Shown here one piece after another: positions 24,529 through 33,822 of a stretch of 64,000 bases of DNA (the first letter of the stretch is position 1; every line of letters begins with the position of its first letter). Origin of the DNA: Clostridiales bacterium. Lineage in GTDB: Bacteria; Bacillota; Clostridia; Lachnospirales; Lachnospiraceae. The stretch lies in assembly GCA_012839295.1 (NCBI GenBank), contig DUNO01000005.1, positions 124,001-188,000 on the forward strand. Reading direction: 5' to 3'. A model generated the notes under the pieces. That model had not been told where the DNA came from. It did not search any database and saw only the letters and a program-made list of their open reading frames with translations. A program made the translations under genes and the position numbers.

Positions 24529-27500
24529 ATGAAAAAGAAATCACTTCAAGTATGGCGCGGTCTTTTGACAATATTTCTTTCTTTGTCATTGGCTTTGTCG
24601 GGACTCTCCGGTGTGGCGGACACCTGGAGAAGCGTTATCGACCAGGCTTTGGGGACAGCCAGCACTAGGACAACGAATGATGATAAGTTTACATCGGATT
24701 ACGCCACTACGGATGAACTTATTGAGGCCCATGTTGATCTTGGCGAGCGGGTTGCAGAAGAGGGTGTTGTTTTGCTTAAAAACGATAATGGCGCGCTTCC
24801 TCTTGCCGGTGCAAACCCAAGGGTAACCCTGCTGGGGATGGGCAGTGTGTATCCGTTTATGGGAGGCACCATGGGAAGCACTATATCCGGCGCATCACAG
24901 AGAAATCTGGTGCAGGCACTGGAGGAAAAAGGATATGAAGTGAATCCCACAATGTTGAATATCTATGAATACCTTGGTAATATTGTAACAGGTGAAGTAG
25001 AGAGCTGGGGAGGCAAGAAACCGGTATACGGCTTCAGGCCGGCGAATTTTGCAACCCCTTATGAGCCCTCCGAGCCTGCCTTGGAGAGCTACACCGCTTC
25101 CACGGAAAATGGCGGCGCAGGCGCTGACCCTAACTATGCAGACAGCTTTAAGGAATATAGTGATGCTGCAATTATTGTATTCTCCCGTCCCGGTTCTGAA
25201 GGAAGTGATTACTATCCGGGAGAAAAGGGAATTGATCAGGGAACATATGGAACAAAGAATCCACTTGGTCTTACCAACAATGAAAAAGCTCTTCTTGAAC
25301 TTGCGAAAGCAAATTTTAATAAAGTGATTGTACTGATTAACAGCGGCTCTACGATGGAAGTTGAAGACCTGAAAAGGGATGAGGGAGTTAGCGCCCTTCT
25401 GTATATTGGCTTCCCCGGTGCCTATGGCTTCCTTGGAATTGCCGATATCCTGTCTGGAAATGTGAATCCGTCAGGACACCTTTCGGATACCTATGCTGTT
25501 GATACGGCAAATTCTCCCGCTGCACAGAACTTTGGTAAGCTTGCCCTTGGGGATCTTAGTCCCATTGCTTATCCGGGATCCTTAATGGGAGATATTCCGG
25601 CTACCTCCCCTCTTGGCAGCTTTGGAGGTGAGGCATCCATGTCGGCGGACCACTACCTGGTTGAGGCAGAGGGAATTTATATAGGCTACAAATACTATGA
25701 GACAAGATATTATGACAGTGTTGTGGGGAACGGCAATGCGTCAAGCGCCGTAGGTGCTTCGGGTGGTGCGGCTTCCTGGGAGTATGGGAATGAGGTTTCC
25801 TATCCATTTGGCTACGGTCTGTCCTATACCACCTTCAGCCAGGCATTAAATGGTGTTGAAGTGGATATGGATGACAAGACCATCACTGCATCTGTTACTG
25901 TCAGGAATACAGGCAGCGTCAGCGGAAAATCAGTGGCACAGCTGTATGTGCAGGCACCATATACCGAGTATGACATAGCCCACCAGGTGGAAAAATCCGC
26001 AATTGAGTTCCTGGGTATGGAAAAGACAAAGCTTCTTGAGCCTGGTGCGGAAGAAACGGTTACCATTACTGTCGACATGAAGTACCTGGCCAGCTGGGAT
26101 TCTACCGCAAAGGACGGCAAGGGCGGCTATATCCTGGACGGAGGCGATTATTATTTCACCCTCGGAAATGGAGCGCATGAGGCAGTAAATAACGTACTCG
26201 CAGCACAGGGAAACAGTTTGGCAGGAGGGGACGTGGCTCTCGTGGTGATAAAGAAAATAGGCAAGGCAGGTTCTGTTGATGAAGCCACCTTTGCTTATTC
26301 TGAAAATGGTACAGAGGTAGTAAACCAGCTTCAGGATGCTGATATTAATTATTATAAGCCCGGTTATGCGACCTATCTGAGCAGAAGTGACTGGGAGGGC
26401 ACCTTCCCAAGAACCTACGATGACCTTACCATCGATGGTGATAAGGTGGATGAATGGGTTACCAAGCTTACCAATGAAATTTACCAGATAACGGGCAATG
26501 GGGAAGTAGAGGCTGGCGGCTCCGGTGGAACCTTAAAGCTTGCGGATCTTGCCGGCAATGACAACCTGGAGGATATGCGCTGGGAAGAGCTGGTGAGACA
26601 GATCCCGGTCAATACCCTCATGGCAAAGATTATTAAGGGCGGAAATGTCAGTGATGCCATTGAAGAAATTGGATCCCCGCTGGTATACCAGAACGACGGC
26701 CCCAACGGCTTTAGCGGCAACCTCAGTGGCAGAGGCCTGAATGCGGAGGATGAGAATGCAGATTTTACCATGGCTACCATGGCAAATGAAGTGCTGCTTG
26801 CATGTACCTTCAACAAGGAGCTGCTGCTTGAATGGGGCGGGCTTGTGGGAAATGACGGTCTCTGGAGCGGCAACTGGCTGATCTGGGGTGTTGCAGCCAA
26901 CCTGCACCGCTCCCCTTATAACGGAAGAAACTTTGAATACTATTCAGAGGATGCAATGCTCTCAAACTATATGGCAGCGGCAACGGTTAAAGGTGCCCTT
27001 AAGTTTGGCATTATCATCGGGCCAAAGCATTTTGCATTCAATGACCAGGAAACCCAGAGAAGCGGTGTGGCTCCTTATATGACGGAGCAAAAGGCCCGAG
27101 AGGGAGAGCTCCGGGCATTCCAGGGCGCATTCGAGGATGCAGGGGCACTGGGTGCCATGACTTCCTTTAGCCGCATCGGTGCAACACCGGTTAACGGCTC
27201 CTGGGCACTGTTAAAGAACATCCTCCGCGGGGAATGGGGCTTTAAGGGGCTGCTTTCCACGGATATGGTAAACAACACAGGTTATTTCCGCCCGGAAATG
27301 TGTATCTATGCAGGTGTTACCATGATGGCGGATTTCAGTACCGATGAAACTATGGAACAGGTAACGGAGTCCTGGCCTTATATGACCATGGACCGCATCT
27401 CACAGGATGGGCAGCTTGTTACCTACGCAAGGGAGAACATGAAATATCAGCTCTACGCTTTTGCACACAGTGCGGCACAGAATGTCGCTACTATAAAAAT

Positions 27501-27618
27501 TACTCCTTGGTGGGAAACAGCCCTGGATGGAGCAATTTATGTAAGCATGGCTCTCACTGTAATATGCTTGGGATTATATATCGTATGCTTCGTAAGAGGT
27601 AAAAAGGAGGAAGAATAA
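24529..27618 (+). CDS. Membrane-anchored, domain-permuted GH3 glycosidase, locus 1
   Basis: A 1029-residue glycoside hydrolase family 3 enzyme in which the alpha/beta sandwich domain (about 60-330) and an FnIII-like domain (about 430-570) come before the TIM barrel (about 640-990), the reverse of the common order; this order is known from some rumen Clostridia. The candidate acid/base is E224 (RPGSEGSD), the barrel has PKH at about 832-834 (FNDQETQRSG follows), and the nucleophile is D912 (GLLSTDMV). An N-terminal signal-anchor helix and a C-terminal helix followed by RGKKEEE place the enzyme outside, tethered at both ends. Linkage specificity is unknown. The next gene begins on its stop codon. 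Confidence 0.88.
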   Translation: MKKKSLQVWRGLLTIFLSLSLALSGLSGVADTWRSVIDQALGTASTRTTNDDKFTSDYATTDELIEAHVDLGERVAEEGVVLLKNDNGALPLAGANPRVTLLGMGSVYPFMGGTMGSTISGASQRNLVQALEEKGYEVNPTMLNIYEYLGNIVTGEVESWGGKKPVYGFRPANFATPYEPSEPALESYTASTENGGAGADPNYADSFKEYSDAAIIVFSRPGSEGSDYYPGEKGIDQGTYGTKNPLGLTNNEKALLELAKANFNKVIVLINSGSTMEVEDLKRDEGVSALLYIGFPGAYGFLGIADILSGNVNPSGHLSDTYAVDTANSPAAQNFGKLALGDLSPIAYPGSLMGDIPATSPLGSFGGEASMSADHYLVEAEGIYIGYKYYETRYYDSVVGNGNASSAVGASGGAASWEYGNEVSYPFGYGLSYTTFSQALNGVEVDMDDKTITASVTVRNTGSVSGKSVAQLYVQAPYTEYDIAHQVEKSAIEFLGMEKTKLLEPGAEETVTITVDMKYLASWDSTAKDGKGGYILDGGDYYFTLGNGAHEAVNNVLAAQGNSLAGGDVALVVIKKIGKAGSVDEATFAYSENGTEVVNQLQDADINYYKPGYATYLSRSDWEGTFPRTYDDLTIDGDKVDEWVTKLTNEIYQITGNGEVEAGGSGGTLKLADLAGNDNLEDMRWEELVRQIPVNTLMAKIIKGGNVSDAIEEIGSPLVYQNDGPNGFSGNLSGRGLNAEDENADFTMATMANEVLLACTFNKELLLEWGGLVGNDGLWSGNWLIWGVAANLHRSPYNGRNFEYYSEDAMLSNYMAAATVKGALKFGIIIGPKHFAFNDQETQRSGVAPYMTEQKAREGELRAFQGAFEDAGALGAMTSFSRIGATPVNGSWALLKNILRGEWGFKGLLSTDMVNNTGYFRPEMCIYAGVTMMADFSTDETMEQVTESWPYMTMDRISQDGQLVTYARENMKYQLYAFAHSAAQNVATIKITPWWETALDGAIYVSMALTVICLGLYIVCFVRGKKEEE

Positions 27619-28067
27619 TGGAGTTCATGAAAAAGCAGAAGAAAGGTTTTGTGGCATATGTGATTGTTGCCGTTATGGCGGTTATTTCGTTTATCGTCTA
27701 TGTCTCCAATGTTTCTACAGCCTATTATCAGGATATGAATACCAGTGTGGTGATAATGATGGTTTGTGCATTGGCCCTAATCGCTGCAACACTTGTTCTT
27801 CCACAGCTGGCAAAAGGGAGGCTGGTTACTGTTGTAGTTGATGTGCTCCGTGTAGCGTCAGCGGTATTAATTATTCTGTCAGGCGTTACGTTTATTGGCA
27901 TGCGCGTTGAATCCTTTGGATACATCTTTGGTTCGAACCTTGAGCTTGGAAATGAAGCCGCATTCCGTGCAGGCTCCCAGGCAATTACCGGGATTGTGCT
28001 CTTTGTAGTGACCTGGATTCTTTCCCTTGCTGCATCCTTTTTTGAGGTTGGAAAAAAGAATGCATAA
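27618..28067 (+). CDS. Four-helix membrane partner of the GH3 enzyme, locus 1
   Basis: A 149-residue protein with four hydrophobic helices (about 12-32, 42-62, 68-90, 115-140). It has no named family that I can recall. It starts on the last base of the GH3 stop codon, behind AAGGAGG. An analogous 132-residue four-helix protein follows the second GH3 gene at 55246, so the pairing is conserved within this window and the protein is probably a membrane partner of the enzyme. Confidence 0.7.
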   Translation: MEFMKKQKKGFVAYVIVAVMAVISFIVYVSNVSTAYYQDMNTSVVIMMVCALALIAATLVLPQLAKGRLVTVVVDVLRVASAVLIILSGVTFIGMRVESFGYIFGSNLELGNEAAFRAGSQAITGIVLFVVTWILSLAASFFEVGKKNA

Positions 28068-28158
28068 TTCGTTTCATCATTCAGGAAAAGCCACGGTATC
28101 TTGTTTGGATGATCCGGACAAATCAGTTTAAGCCCCTTGTGGCGGTAGGGAGATTGTT

Positions 28159-30711
28159 ATGCTCAAGATTACGAGATTTACTTGTGAAAATCTAAGGAAT
28201 GGCTGTGTGACGGATGAAAGGAAGCCCTGTTTTTCCTTCTCCCTGGAAAGCGACAGGGAAAATACGGCCCTGGAGGTTGCGGAGGTGTCGGTAAATGGCT
28301 GGAAGGCACGGACAAAAAGTCAGATTGCCATACCCTATGAGGGAGCTCCATTACAGCCGTTCACTGCTTATACCGCCAAGGTAACCGCTACGGATACGGC
28401 AGGGGATTCTGCAAGGGCAAGTGTCAGCTTTGAGACAGGGCGTCTTGGTACGCCCTGGCAGGGGCAATGGATTAGTGACGGAGCCTATTCCTTCACAGAA
28501 AAAAGGATTTCACCGAAACCAATGACCTTCCGGAAGATATTTTCACTGGAAAAAAGGATTGTAAGTGCCAAAATATATGCTACGGCAATGGGAATCTATG
28601 AGCTGGTGCTTAACGGGGAAAAGGTTGGCAATGAGTATTTTGCGCCCGGTTTTACCTCCTATAAAACCCACTTACAATATCAGACCTACGATGTTACAGA
28701 TATGCTCCTGCAGGAAAATACCCTGGTCGCAGCCGTAGGGGGAGGCTGGGCTGTTGGTGCCTTTGTCTTTACCAGAAAAAACCGCATCAGTGCCAAGCGC
28801 CAGGCACTGCTCCTGGAGCTCCGTGTAACCTACGCCGATGGAACTGAGCAGGTGATCGGGACGGACGAAAGCTGGGAGGTTACGGAGGAAGGCAATTATC
28901 GTGAAGCGGACATCTATGATGGGGAGACCTATGATGCGACAGTGGACCTAAGCCGTATTGCCTGGCGTCCGGCGGCTTTGGAAAAGCTTCGTATTTCACC
29001 GGATATCGTGGCGGCGTACGGTGCGCCGGTCCGTGCCCAGGAGCAGCTGGATCCGGTATCCTGCAACGAGGTTTCCGGGGGATTGATTTACGATTTTGGC
29101 CAAAACTTTGCTGGTGTGGTAAATCTGAGGATTAGAGGAAGGGCGGGGCAGCTGATTACGGTAAAGCATGCTGAAATACTGAACCCGGACGGCACCCTTA
29201 ACACGACCTTCCTTCGCACGGCAAAGGCCTGTGCTACTTATATCTGCCGTGACGGGGAGCAGGTGTATTCACCACGTCTTACCTATATGGGCTTTCGTTA
29301 TGTCTGCATTACGGGGATTGGGAAGGAGGAGCTCCAGGTGTCTGCATGGGCACTTTATTCGGAGATTGAAAAAACCGGCGAATTCTTCTGTTCCAATGAG
29401 CTGGTTAACCGTCTGCAGGACAATATTCTTTGGAGCTCCAAATCAAATTTTATAGATATTCCCACGGATTGTCCCCAGAGGGATGAGCGCATGGGCTGGA
29501 CAGGTGACATTGCAATATTTGCCCCCACGGCATGCTACAATTTCGACATGAGCCGATTCCTGGGAAAATGGCTCCTGGATGTTGCGGCAGAGCAAAGACC
29601 TACCGGCGGGATCCCGAATACGGTTCCGGCACAGGGCTATGGCTTTCCGGCGACCATGCCCACCATGGCAGTTGATTTCTGGGGCGATGCATGTGTCCTG
29701 GTACCCTGGGCGGAGTATTGTGCCAGGGGTGATAAAAGGCTCCTAAAGAAATGCTATCCGATGATGAAAAAGTACGTGGATGCCTGCAAATTCTGGGCAG
29801 GGCTACTTAGTATAGGGAAGCACCGGTACATCTGGATCACGCCCTATATGCTGCATTTTGGGGACTGGGTGGCTCCGGATGTGCCAAAGATGTCAGAATG
29901 GCAGAAACGCAGTAAGTGGACCGCAACGGCAAGCCTAAGGAATACCAGCGGCCTTGTCGCCAAAATTGCGGATATCCTTGGGGAGAAGGAGGATGCCAAA
30001 AGGTATGCCTCCCTCAGTGAAAAGGTAGCCGGGGCATACCGTGCCCTGCTTTCGGACGGCAATGGAAGGATGAAGAAAGAATTCCAGACAGCCTATGTGC
30101 TCCCCCTCCAGTTTGGCATTTTTAAGGGCAGGGAAAAAGAGGAGGCTGTAAAGAACCTGGTGAGGCTGGTGAAAAAGTCGGATTACTGTATCGGGACAGG
30201 ATTTCCGGGAACACCTTATGTCCTCTTTGCGCTTGCGGATAACGGCTATGCGGAGGTTGCCTACAGGATGCTTCTGAATACAAAATGTCCCTCCTGGCTG
30301 TATGAGGTCAGGATGGGAGCCACAACCATCTGGGAGCGCTGGGATGGACTGGATGAGGACGGTGTCTGCCCCATTGGTGAGGACGGGACGGATCTTATGA
30401 TATCCTACAACCATTATGCCAGCGGTGCGGTGGGAGATTTCCTATACCGCCGCATTGCAGGTATTGAGGCTATGGAGGCAGGCTATAAGAAGTTTCGCAT
30501 CTCGCCGGTGCCCGGAGGGGATATCCGGTATGCAAGGGGAAGTGTGGAAACCCCCTATGGCAGGGTATCCTCGGATTGGAGGCTCGAAAAGGACAGCTTT
30601 TATATTACGGTGGAGGTTCCGGTTGGAACGGCCTGCGAACTGAAGCTGCCGGATGGTAATGTCCATATACTTCCAAGCGGGAAATATTCGTTTGAAGCAA
30701 AGCTATCATAG
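28159..30711 (+). CDS. GH78 alpha-L-rhamnosidase-like enzyme
   Basis: An 850-residue family 78 enzyme: N-terminal beta domains (a concanavalin-like part with GFTSYKTHLQYQTYDVT near 170), a linker (IYDFGQNFAGVV, HAEILNPDGTL), an (alpha/alpha)6 barrel beginning about 400 with DCPQRDERMGW at about 437-447, where D442/E443 are the expected acid residues, and a C-terminal beta domain. It would remove terminal alpha-L-rhamnose, common in plant flavonoid glycosides. No signal peptide, so it acts in the cytoplasm on imported material, matching the symporter downstream. Confidence 0.9.
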   Translation: MLKITRFTCENLRNGCVTDERKPCFSFSLESDRENTALEVAEVSVNGWKARTKSQIAIPYEGAPLQPFTAYTAKVTATDTAGDSARASVSFETGRLGTPWQGQWISDGAYSFTEKRISPKPMTFRKIFSLEKRIVSAKIYATAMGIYELVLNGEKVGNEYFAPGFTSYKTHLQYQTYDVTDMLLQENTLVAAVGGGWAVGAFVFTRKNRISAKRQALLLELRVTYADGTEQVIGTDESWEVTEEGNYREADIYDGETYDATVDLSRIAWRPAALEKLRISPDIVAAYGAPVRAQEQLDPVSCNEVSGGLIYDFGQNFAGVVNLRIRGRAGQLITVKHAEILNPDGTLNTTFLRTAKACATYICRDGEQVYSPRLTYMGFRYVCITGIGKEELQVSAWALYSEIEKTGEFFCSNELVNRLQDNILWSSKSNFIDIPTDCPQRDERMGWTGDIAIFAPTACYNFDMSRFLGKWLLDVAAEQRPTGGIPNTVPAQGYGFPATMPTMAVDFWGDACVLVPWAEYCARGDKRLLKKCYPMMKKYVDACKFWAGLLSIGKHRYIWITPYMLHFGDWVAPDVPKMSEWQKRSKWTATASLRNTSGLVAKIADILGEKEDAKRYASLSEKVAGAYRALLSDGNGRMKKEFQTAYVLPLQFGIFKGREKEEAVKNLVRLVKKSDYCIGTGFPGTPYVLFALADNGYAEVAYRMLLNTKCPSWLYEVRMGATTIWERWDGLDEDGVCPIGEDGTDLMISYNHYASGAVGDFLYRRIAGIEAMEAGYKKFRISPVPGGDIRYARGSVETPYGRVSSDWRLEKDSFYITVEVPVGTACELKLPDGNVHILPSGKYSFEAKLS

Positions 30712-30831
30712 TAGCTTTCATGGATAAATTGTTATTAGGTAATTGCGAAAGTAGCACCAATGATATCAAAAATTTCACTGGCTATACAGCTTTGCAATTA
30801 CCTGTTAATTGTTATAAGAAGGAGAAGCAAC

Positions 30832-32499
30832 ATGGAAAAAGGATTTTTTGACAATCCTATTATGCGTACAAAAGTCACCTCTGCAAATGTAAAGGCGAAG
30901 GAAGCGCTGCTTGGGTATTTCATTGGACCGTTTATTGCATTTATTTCCAATGCAATTTTTAGTTCTTATCTGAACCGTTACTATACGGACGTGATCGGCC
31001 TTACCAGCTGGGCACCCCGCTTTGCCATGCTTATGCCGATGGTCTCGGTTATTTTCGTTATTATTGGAAACCTGGCAATCGGCAGGCTGATTGATATGAC
31101 GCGCACCCCCCAGGGGAAGGCGAGGCCTTACCTGCTCCTTTCCGCACCTTTGGTTGTGCTTGCAATTGTGTTGCTTTTTCTGGCTCCAAGGGATGGATCC
31201 CTGATGACCCTTGTATGGATCATGGTTTCATATAACCTTTATTATGCTGTGGCATATCCCTTCTTTTATACGAGCCACAGCTCCATGGTGGCGCTCTCTA
31301 CGCGCAATTCAAAGCATAGGGGGCTTCTGGCGACATTTTCAAATGCCGCCGGTGTTGCTGCCGTGGGCATTGGTGCAAGCATTGTGTTCCCGCTCTTTCA
31401 GGGCCTGCTTTTTGTGACAAGGGACGGGGGCGTTGATGCGGCGGCCAGTTATAATGCCTGGCGTTCTTTTGTGATTGTGCTTTGTATTATTACATTTTTG
31501 GGTATTGTTTTGGAGTATTATTTTACCCGTGAGAGGATCACGGAGGAGAACAGGAAGCTGAATATCAGGGAAGAGAAGCTGTCCATGATGAAGCAATTAA
31601 AGGCAGTGGTTTCCAGCCGTTATTGGTGGCTTATCATGCTGTACTTTTTGCTGTTCCAGTTTGGGGGGCTGATTAAAAACGGTTCCATGACTTATTATTG
31701 CCGCTGGATGTTTGGTGCAGTGGATGAGGCGGCTGCCGGAGGCTACCAGGCAACCTTGGGACTGATCGGCGGCCTGCCTACTGCTGTTGGCATGATCCTT
31801 GCCTGGCCCATTGCCGATAAGCTTGGCAAGCAGCGCGCTGTTGTGGCAGGTATGTTTATCTCAGTCTTAGGCGGCCTTGTCAGCTTTATTGATGTGCACA
31901 GCTTTATATTGGTATGTGCAGGCGTTGTCCTGAAAGGGGTCGGTTCCATTCCGGCCATGTATGTGACATTGGCGCTTCTTTCTGATGTACTTGACCATCT
32001 GGAGGCGAAGAACGGTTTTCGTTCCGATGGGTTTACCATGTCGGTCTATGGTGCGGTCATGGTCGGTATGACCGGTCTTGGAAGCGGTATCATCAATGCA
32101 TTCCTTGGCATAGGAGGCTACAATGCTTCCCTGGCGGTGCAGAGTGAGGCAACGCAGAATGCCCTGATTATCTGTTATCTTGTAATTGAGCTGGTCTGCT
32201 ATGCAGTGATCGCAGTTATGCTTATCTTCCTGACGGTAGAAAAGCATGTTGCCAGGGATCAGGAGGCGATTTTGGAGCATCAAAGAAAAATGGTCCTTGC
32301 AGCCGGAGGGGAGTGGATTGAGCCCGCGAAAAGGCTTCTCTTAGAACAGGAGGAGGCTGACAGACAGGCGGAGGAGGCGAGAATCACGGAGCTTAAAGCG
32401 CGTTGCGCCAGAAAAGGGCTTTCCTTTGAGGAAGAGGAAGAAAAATATCAGGCAAAGCGTGCAGCAAGGAAGGAAAAAGCAGAGCGGAGGAAGAAATAA
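30832..32499 (+). CDS. GPH-family sugar/glycoside symporter
   Basis: A 555-residue, twelve-helix transporter of the glycoside-pentoside-hexuronide:cation symporter family (GYFIGPFIAFISNAIFSSYLNRYY opening, a GRLIDMTRTPQGKARPYLL loop, then MFGAV and NGFRSDGFTMSVYG segments). A hydrophilic C-terminal extension of about 75 residues is very rich in Glu, Lys and Arg and probably forms a helix; such tails are unusual in this family. ATG 30832 follows AAGGAGA; the frame also opens at 30760. It likely imports the products of the surface GH3 enzyme for the rhamnosidase. Confidence 0.88.
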   Translation: MEKGFFDNPIMRTKVTSANVKAKEALLGYFIGPFIAFISNAIFSSYLNRYYTDVIGLTSWAPRFAMLMPMVSVIFVIIGNLAIGRLIDMTRTPQGKARPYLLLSAPLVVLAIVLLFLAPRDGSLMTLVWIMVSYNLYYAVAYPFFYTSHSSMVALSTRNSKHRGLLATFSNAAGVAAVGIGASIVFPLFQGLLFVTRDGGVDAAASYNAWRSFVIVLCIITFLGIVLEYYFTRERITEENRKLNIREEKLSMMKQLKAVVSSRYWWLIMLYFLLFQFGGLIKNGSMTYYCRWMFGAVDEAAAGGYQATLGLIGGLPTAVGMILAWPIADKLGKQRAVVAGMFISVLGGLVSFIDVHSFILVCAGVVLKGVGSIPAMYVTLALLSDVLDHLEAKNGFRSDGFTMSVYGAVMVGMTGLGSGIINAFLGIGGYNASLAVQSEATQNALIICYLVIELVCYAVIAVMLIFLTVEKHVARDQEAILEHQRKMVLAAGGEWIEPAKRLLLEQEEADRQAEEARITELKARCARKGLSFEEEEEKYQAKRAARKEKAERRKK

Positions 32500-32777
32500 G
32501 AAGAGTCTGGAAAGAAATAGGAAGGGTATCGGAAGAAATAAAGAAGAGGATAAAAATAAAAAAATAAAAAGAATAAAAAGAAGTGGAAGATCCCCCACCT
32601 TGATAGCTGGAGCCGTAGAGGATAGCTTGCGGATAAATCAGCGGATTCCTATTCTTGACGGTTGTATTTTTGTGTGGAATCGTCTATAATACGAATTAAT
32701 ATTAAAACGCTATCAGTGGTTGCCTTTTATTTTCTGGTAAAAGGCGCTGTATTTACATCATGTGTCTTGATTATAGG
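32500..32777 (+). other. A/G-rich low-complexity stretch, no gene
   Basis: The first 90 bases after the symporter stop are almost all purine (AAGAAATAAAGAAGAGG-like) and continue the composition of the symporter tail. A second reading frame stays open here but encodes only Lys/Arg/Asn-rich sequence, which I attribute to composition. The rest, up to the terminator at 32778, shows nothing clear. Confidence 0.5.
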
Positions 32778-32813
32778 AGCCTGATTTTGTTCTAGGTAAA
32801 AACAGGCTTTTTA
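32778..32813 (+). terminator. Intrinsic terminator before the kinase-like gene
   Basis: AGCCTG (32778-32783) pairs with CAGGCT (32803-32808), extended by AT-rich pairs, followed by TTTTTAT. Confidence 0.6.
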
Positions 32814-32873
32814 TAATCCCTGATAAGCGTTTACAAATTTTGGTCAGAGGGTAGAAGGAGAGAGGGAAGATCC

Positions 32874-33674
32874 ATGCATATAACGATTACAGGTAATTTA
32901 GGAAGTGGGAAATCCACCGTCTGTAAAATATTAAGTGAAAGATATAATTTTGAAATTTACTCCACGGGTAAGGTTCAGCGGGAGCTTGCAAGCCAGATGA
33001 ATATGACGACGCTGGAGCTGAACCAGTTAATGTGCAGTGATAAAAAATATGATACCATGATTGATGATGCGACCACGAGGATTTCCAGGGAAAAGAAGGA
33101 TCAGGATATTATTTTTGATTCCCGTCTGGCCTGGCACTTCGTGGATTATTCCTTTAAGGTATTTGTTGCGGTAAAATTAAGCGTGGCAGCAGAGCGGGTT
33201 ATGAACGACCAAAGAGGTGAGGTGGAGAAATACTCTTCCCTTGAGGAGGCAAAGCAGCTGCTTTCAGAACGGGCCTCGACGGAGCGTATGCGTTATAAGG
33301 ATATTTATAATTTAAGCTATATGGATTTCTCCAACTACAATCTTATAATCGACAGCACTTATTGTACTCCGGATAAGATTGCGGAGATTATTGTAAGGGA
33401 AGCGAAGGCATTTTATGCTGAGGGTGATAGGGCGCATGCTACGAAAATGCTGGTATCCCCAAGGCGGCTGGTAAGGGAAGCGGATATTTCCCAGGAAGAC
33501 AGGGACAGGCTCCAGGGCTTAGTGAAAGAATATGAGGGCGTGGAGGATGTTATAGCTGCTGTTATTAAAGTAAAAATGGCTGGAGAGGATTACGAGGTAA
33601 TCGAAGGAACCGACCAGGCTAAGGCGGCTTTTCTGGCAGATGTACCTTATGCCAAAATTGAAGTGATAGAATAG
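32874..33674 (+). CDS. Cytidylate-kinase-like P-loop protein
   Basis: A 266-residue protein. The N-terminal part (about 1-185) is a P-loop nucleotide-kinase fold of the cytidylate-kinase-like group: Walker A GNLGSGKST at 7-15, STGKVQRELASQM, and an RASTERMRYKDIYN lid segment. The last 75 residues (from SPRRLVREADIS) form a separate small domain with YEGVEDVIAAVIKV that I do not recognise. It may phosphorylate a nucleotide or act as a regulatory ATPase; the true substrate is unknown. A single gene with its own terminator. Confidence 0.72.
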   Translation: MHITITGNLGSGKSTVCKILSERYNFEIYSTGKVQRELASQMNMTTLELNQLMCSDKKYDTMIDDATTRISREKKDQDIIFDSRLAWHFVDYSFKVFVAVKLSVAAERVMNDQRGEVEKYSSLEEAKQLLSERASTERMRYKDIYNLSYMDFSNYNLIIDSTYCTPDKIAEIIVREAKAFYAEGDRAHATKMLVSPRRLVREADISQEDRDRLQGLVKEYEGVEDVIAAVIKVKMAGEDYEVIEGTDQAKAAFLADVPYAKIEVIE

Positions 33675-33733
33675 GAAGGAACTGTCCGGAAGGACGGATA
33701 GTTGATCATATACGAGCTGTATCAGTGTGGAAG

Positions 33734-33777
33734 ACAGCCTGCCATTTCATGTTTTCATTGGATGGGAGGCTGTTTTA
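33734..33777 (+). terminator. Terminator after the kinase-like gene
   Basis: ACAGCCTGCCAT (33734 on) pairs with GATGGGAGGCTGT ending near 33772, followed by TTTTAT. Confidence 0.65.
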
Positions 33778-33822
33778 TGATATAATGCGGGTATACAGTC
33801 GATATAGTAACTGGAGGTTGTT

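Noticed and set aside
32426-32689. Lys/Arg-rich alternative frame across the end of the symporter
   Set aside because: The frame follows from A/G-rich sequence; it lacks a ribosome site and any recognisable fold.
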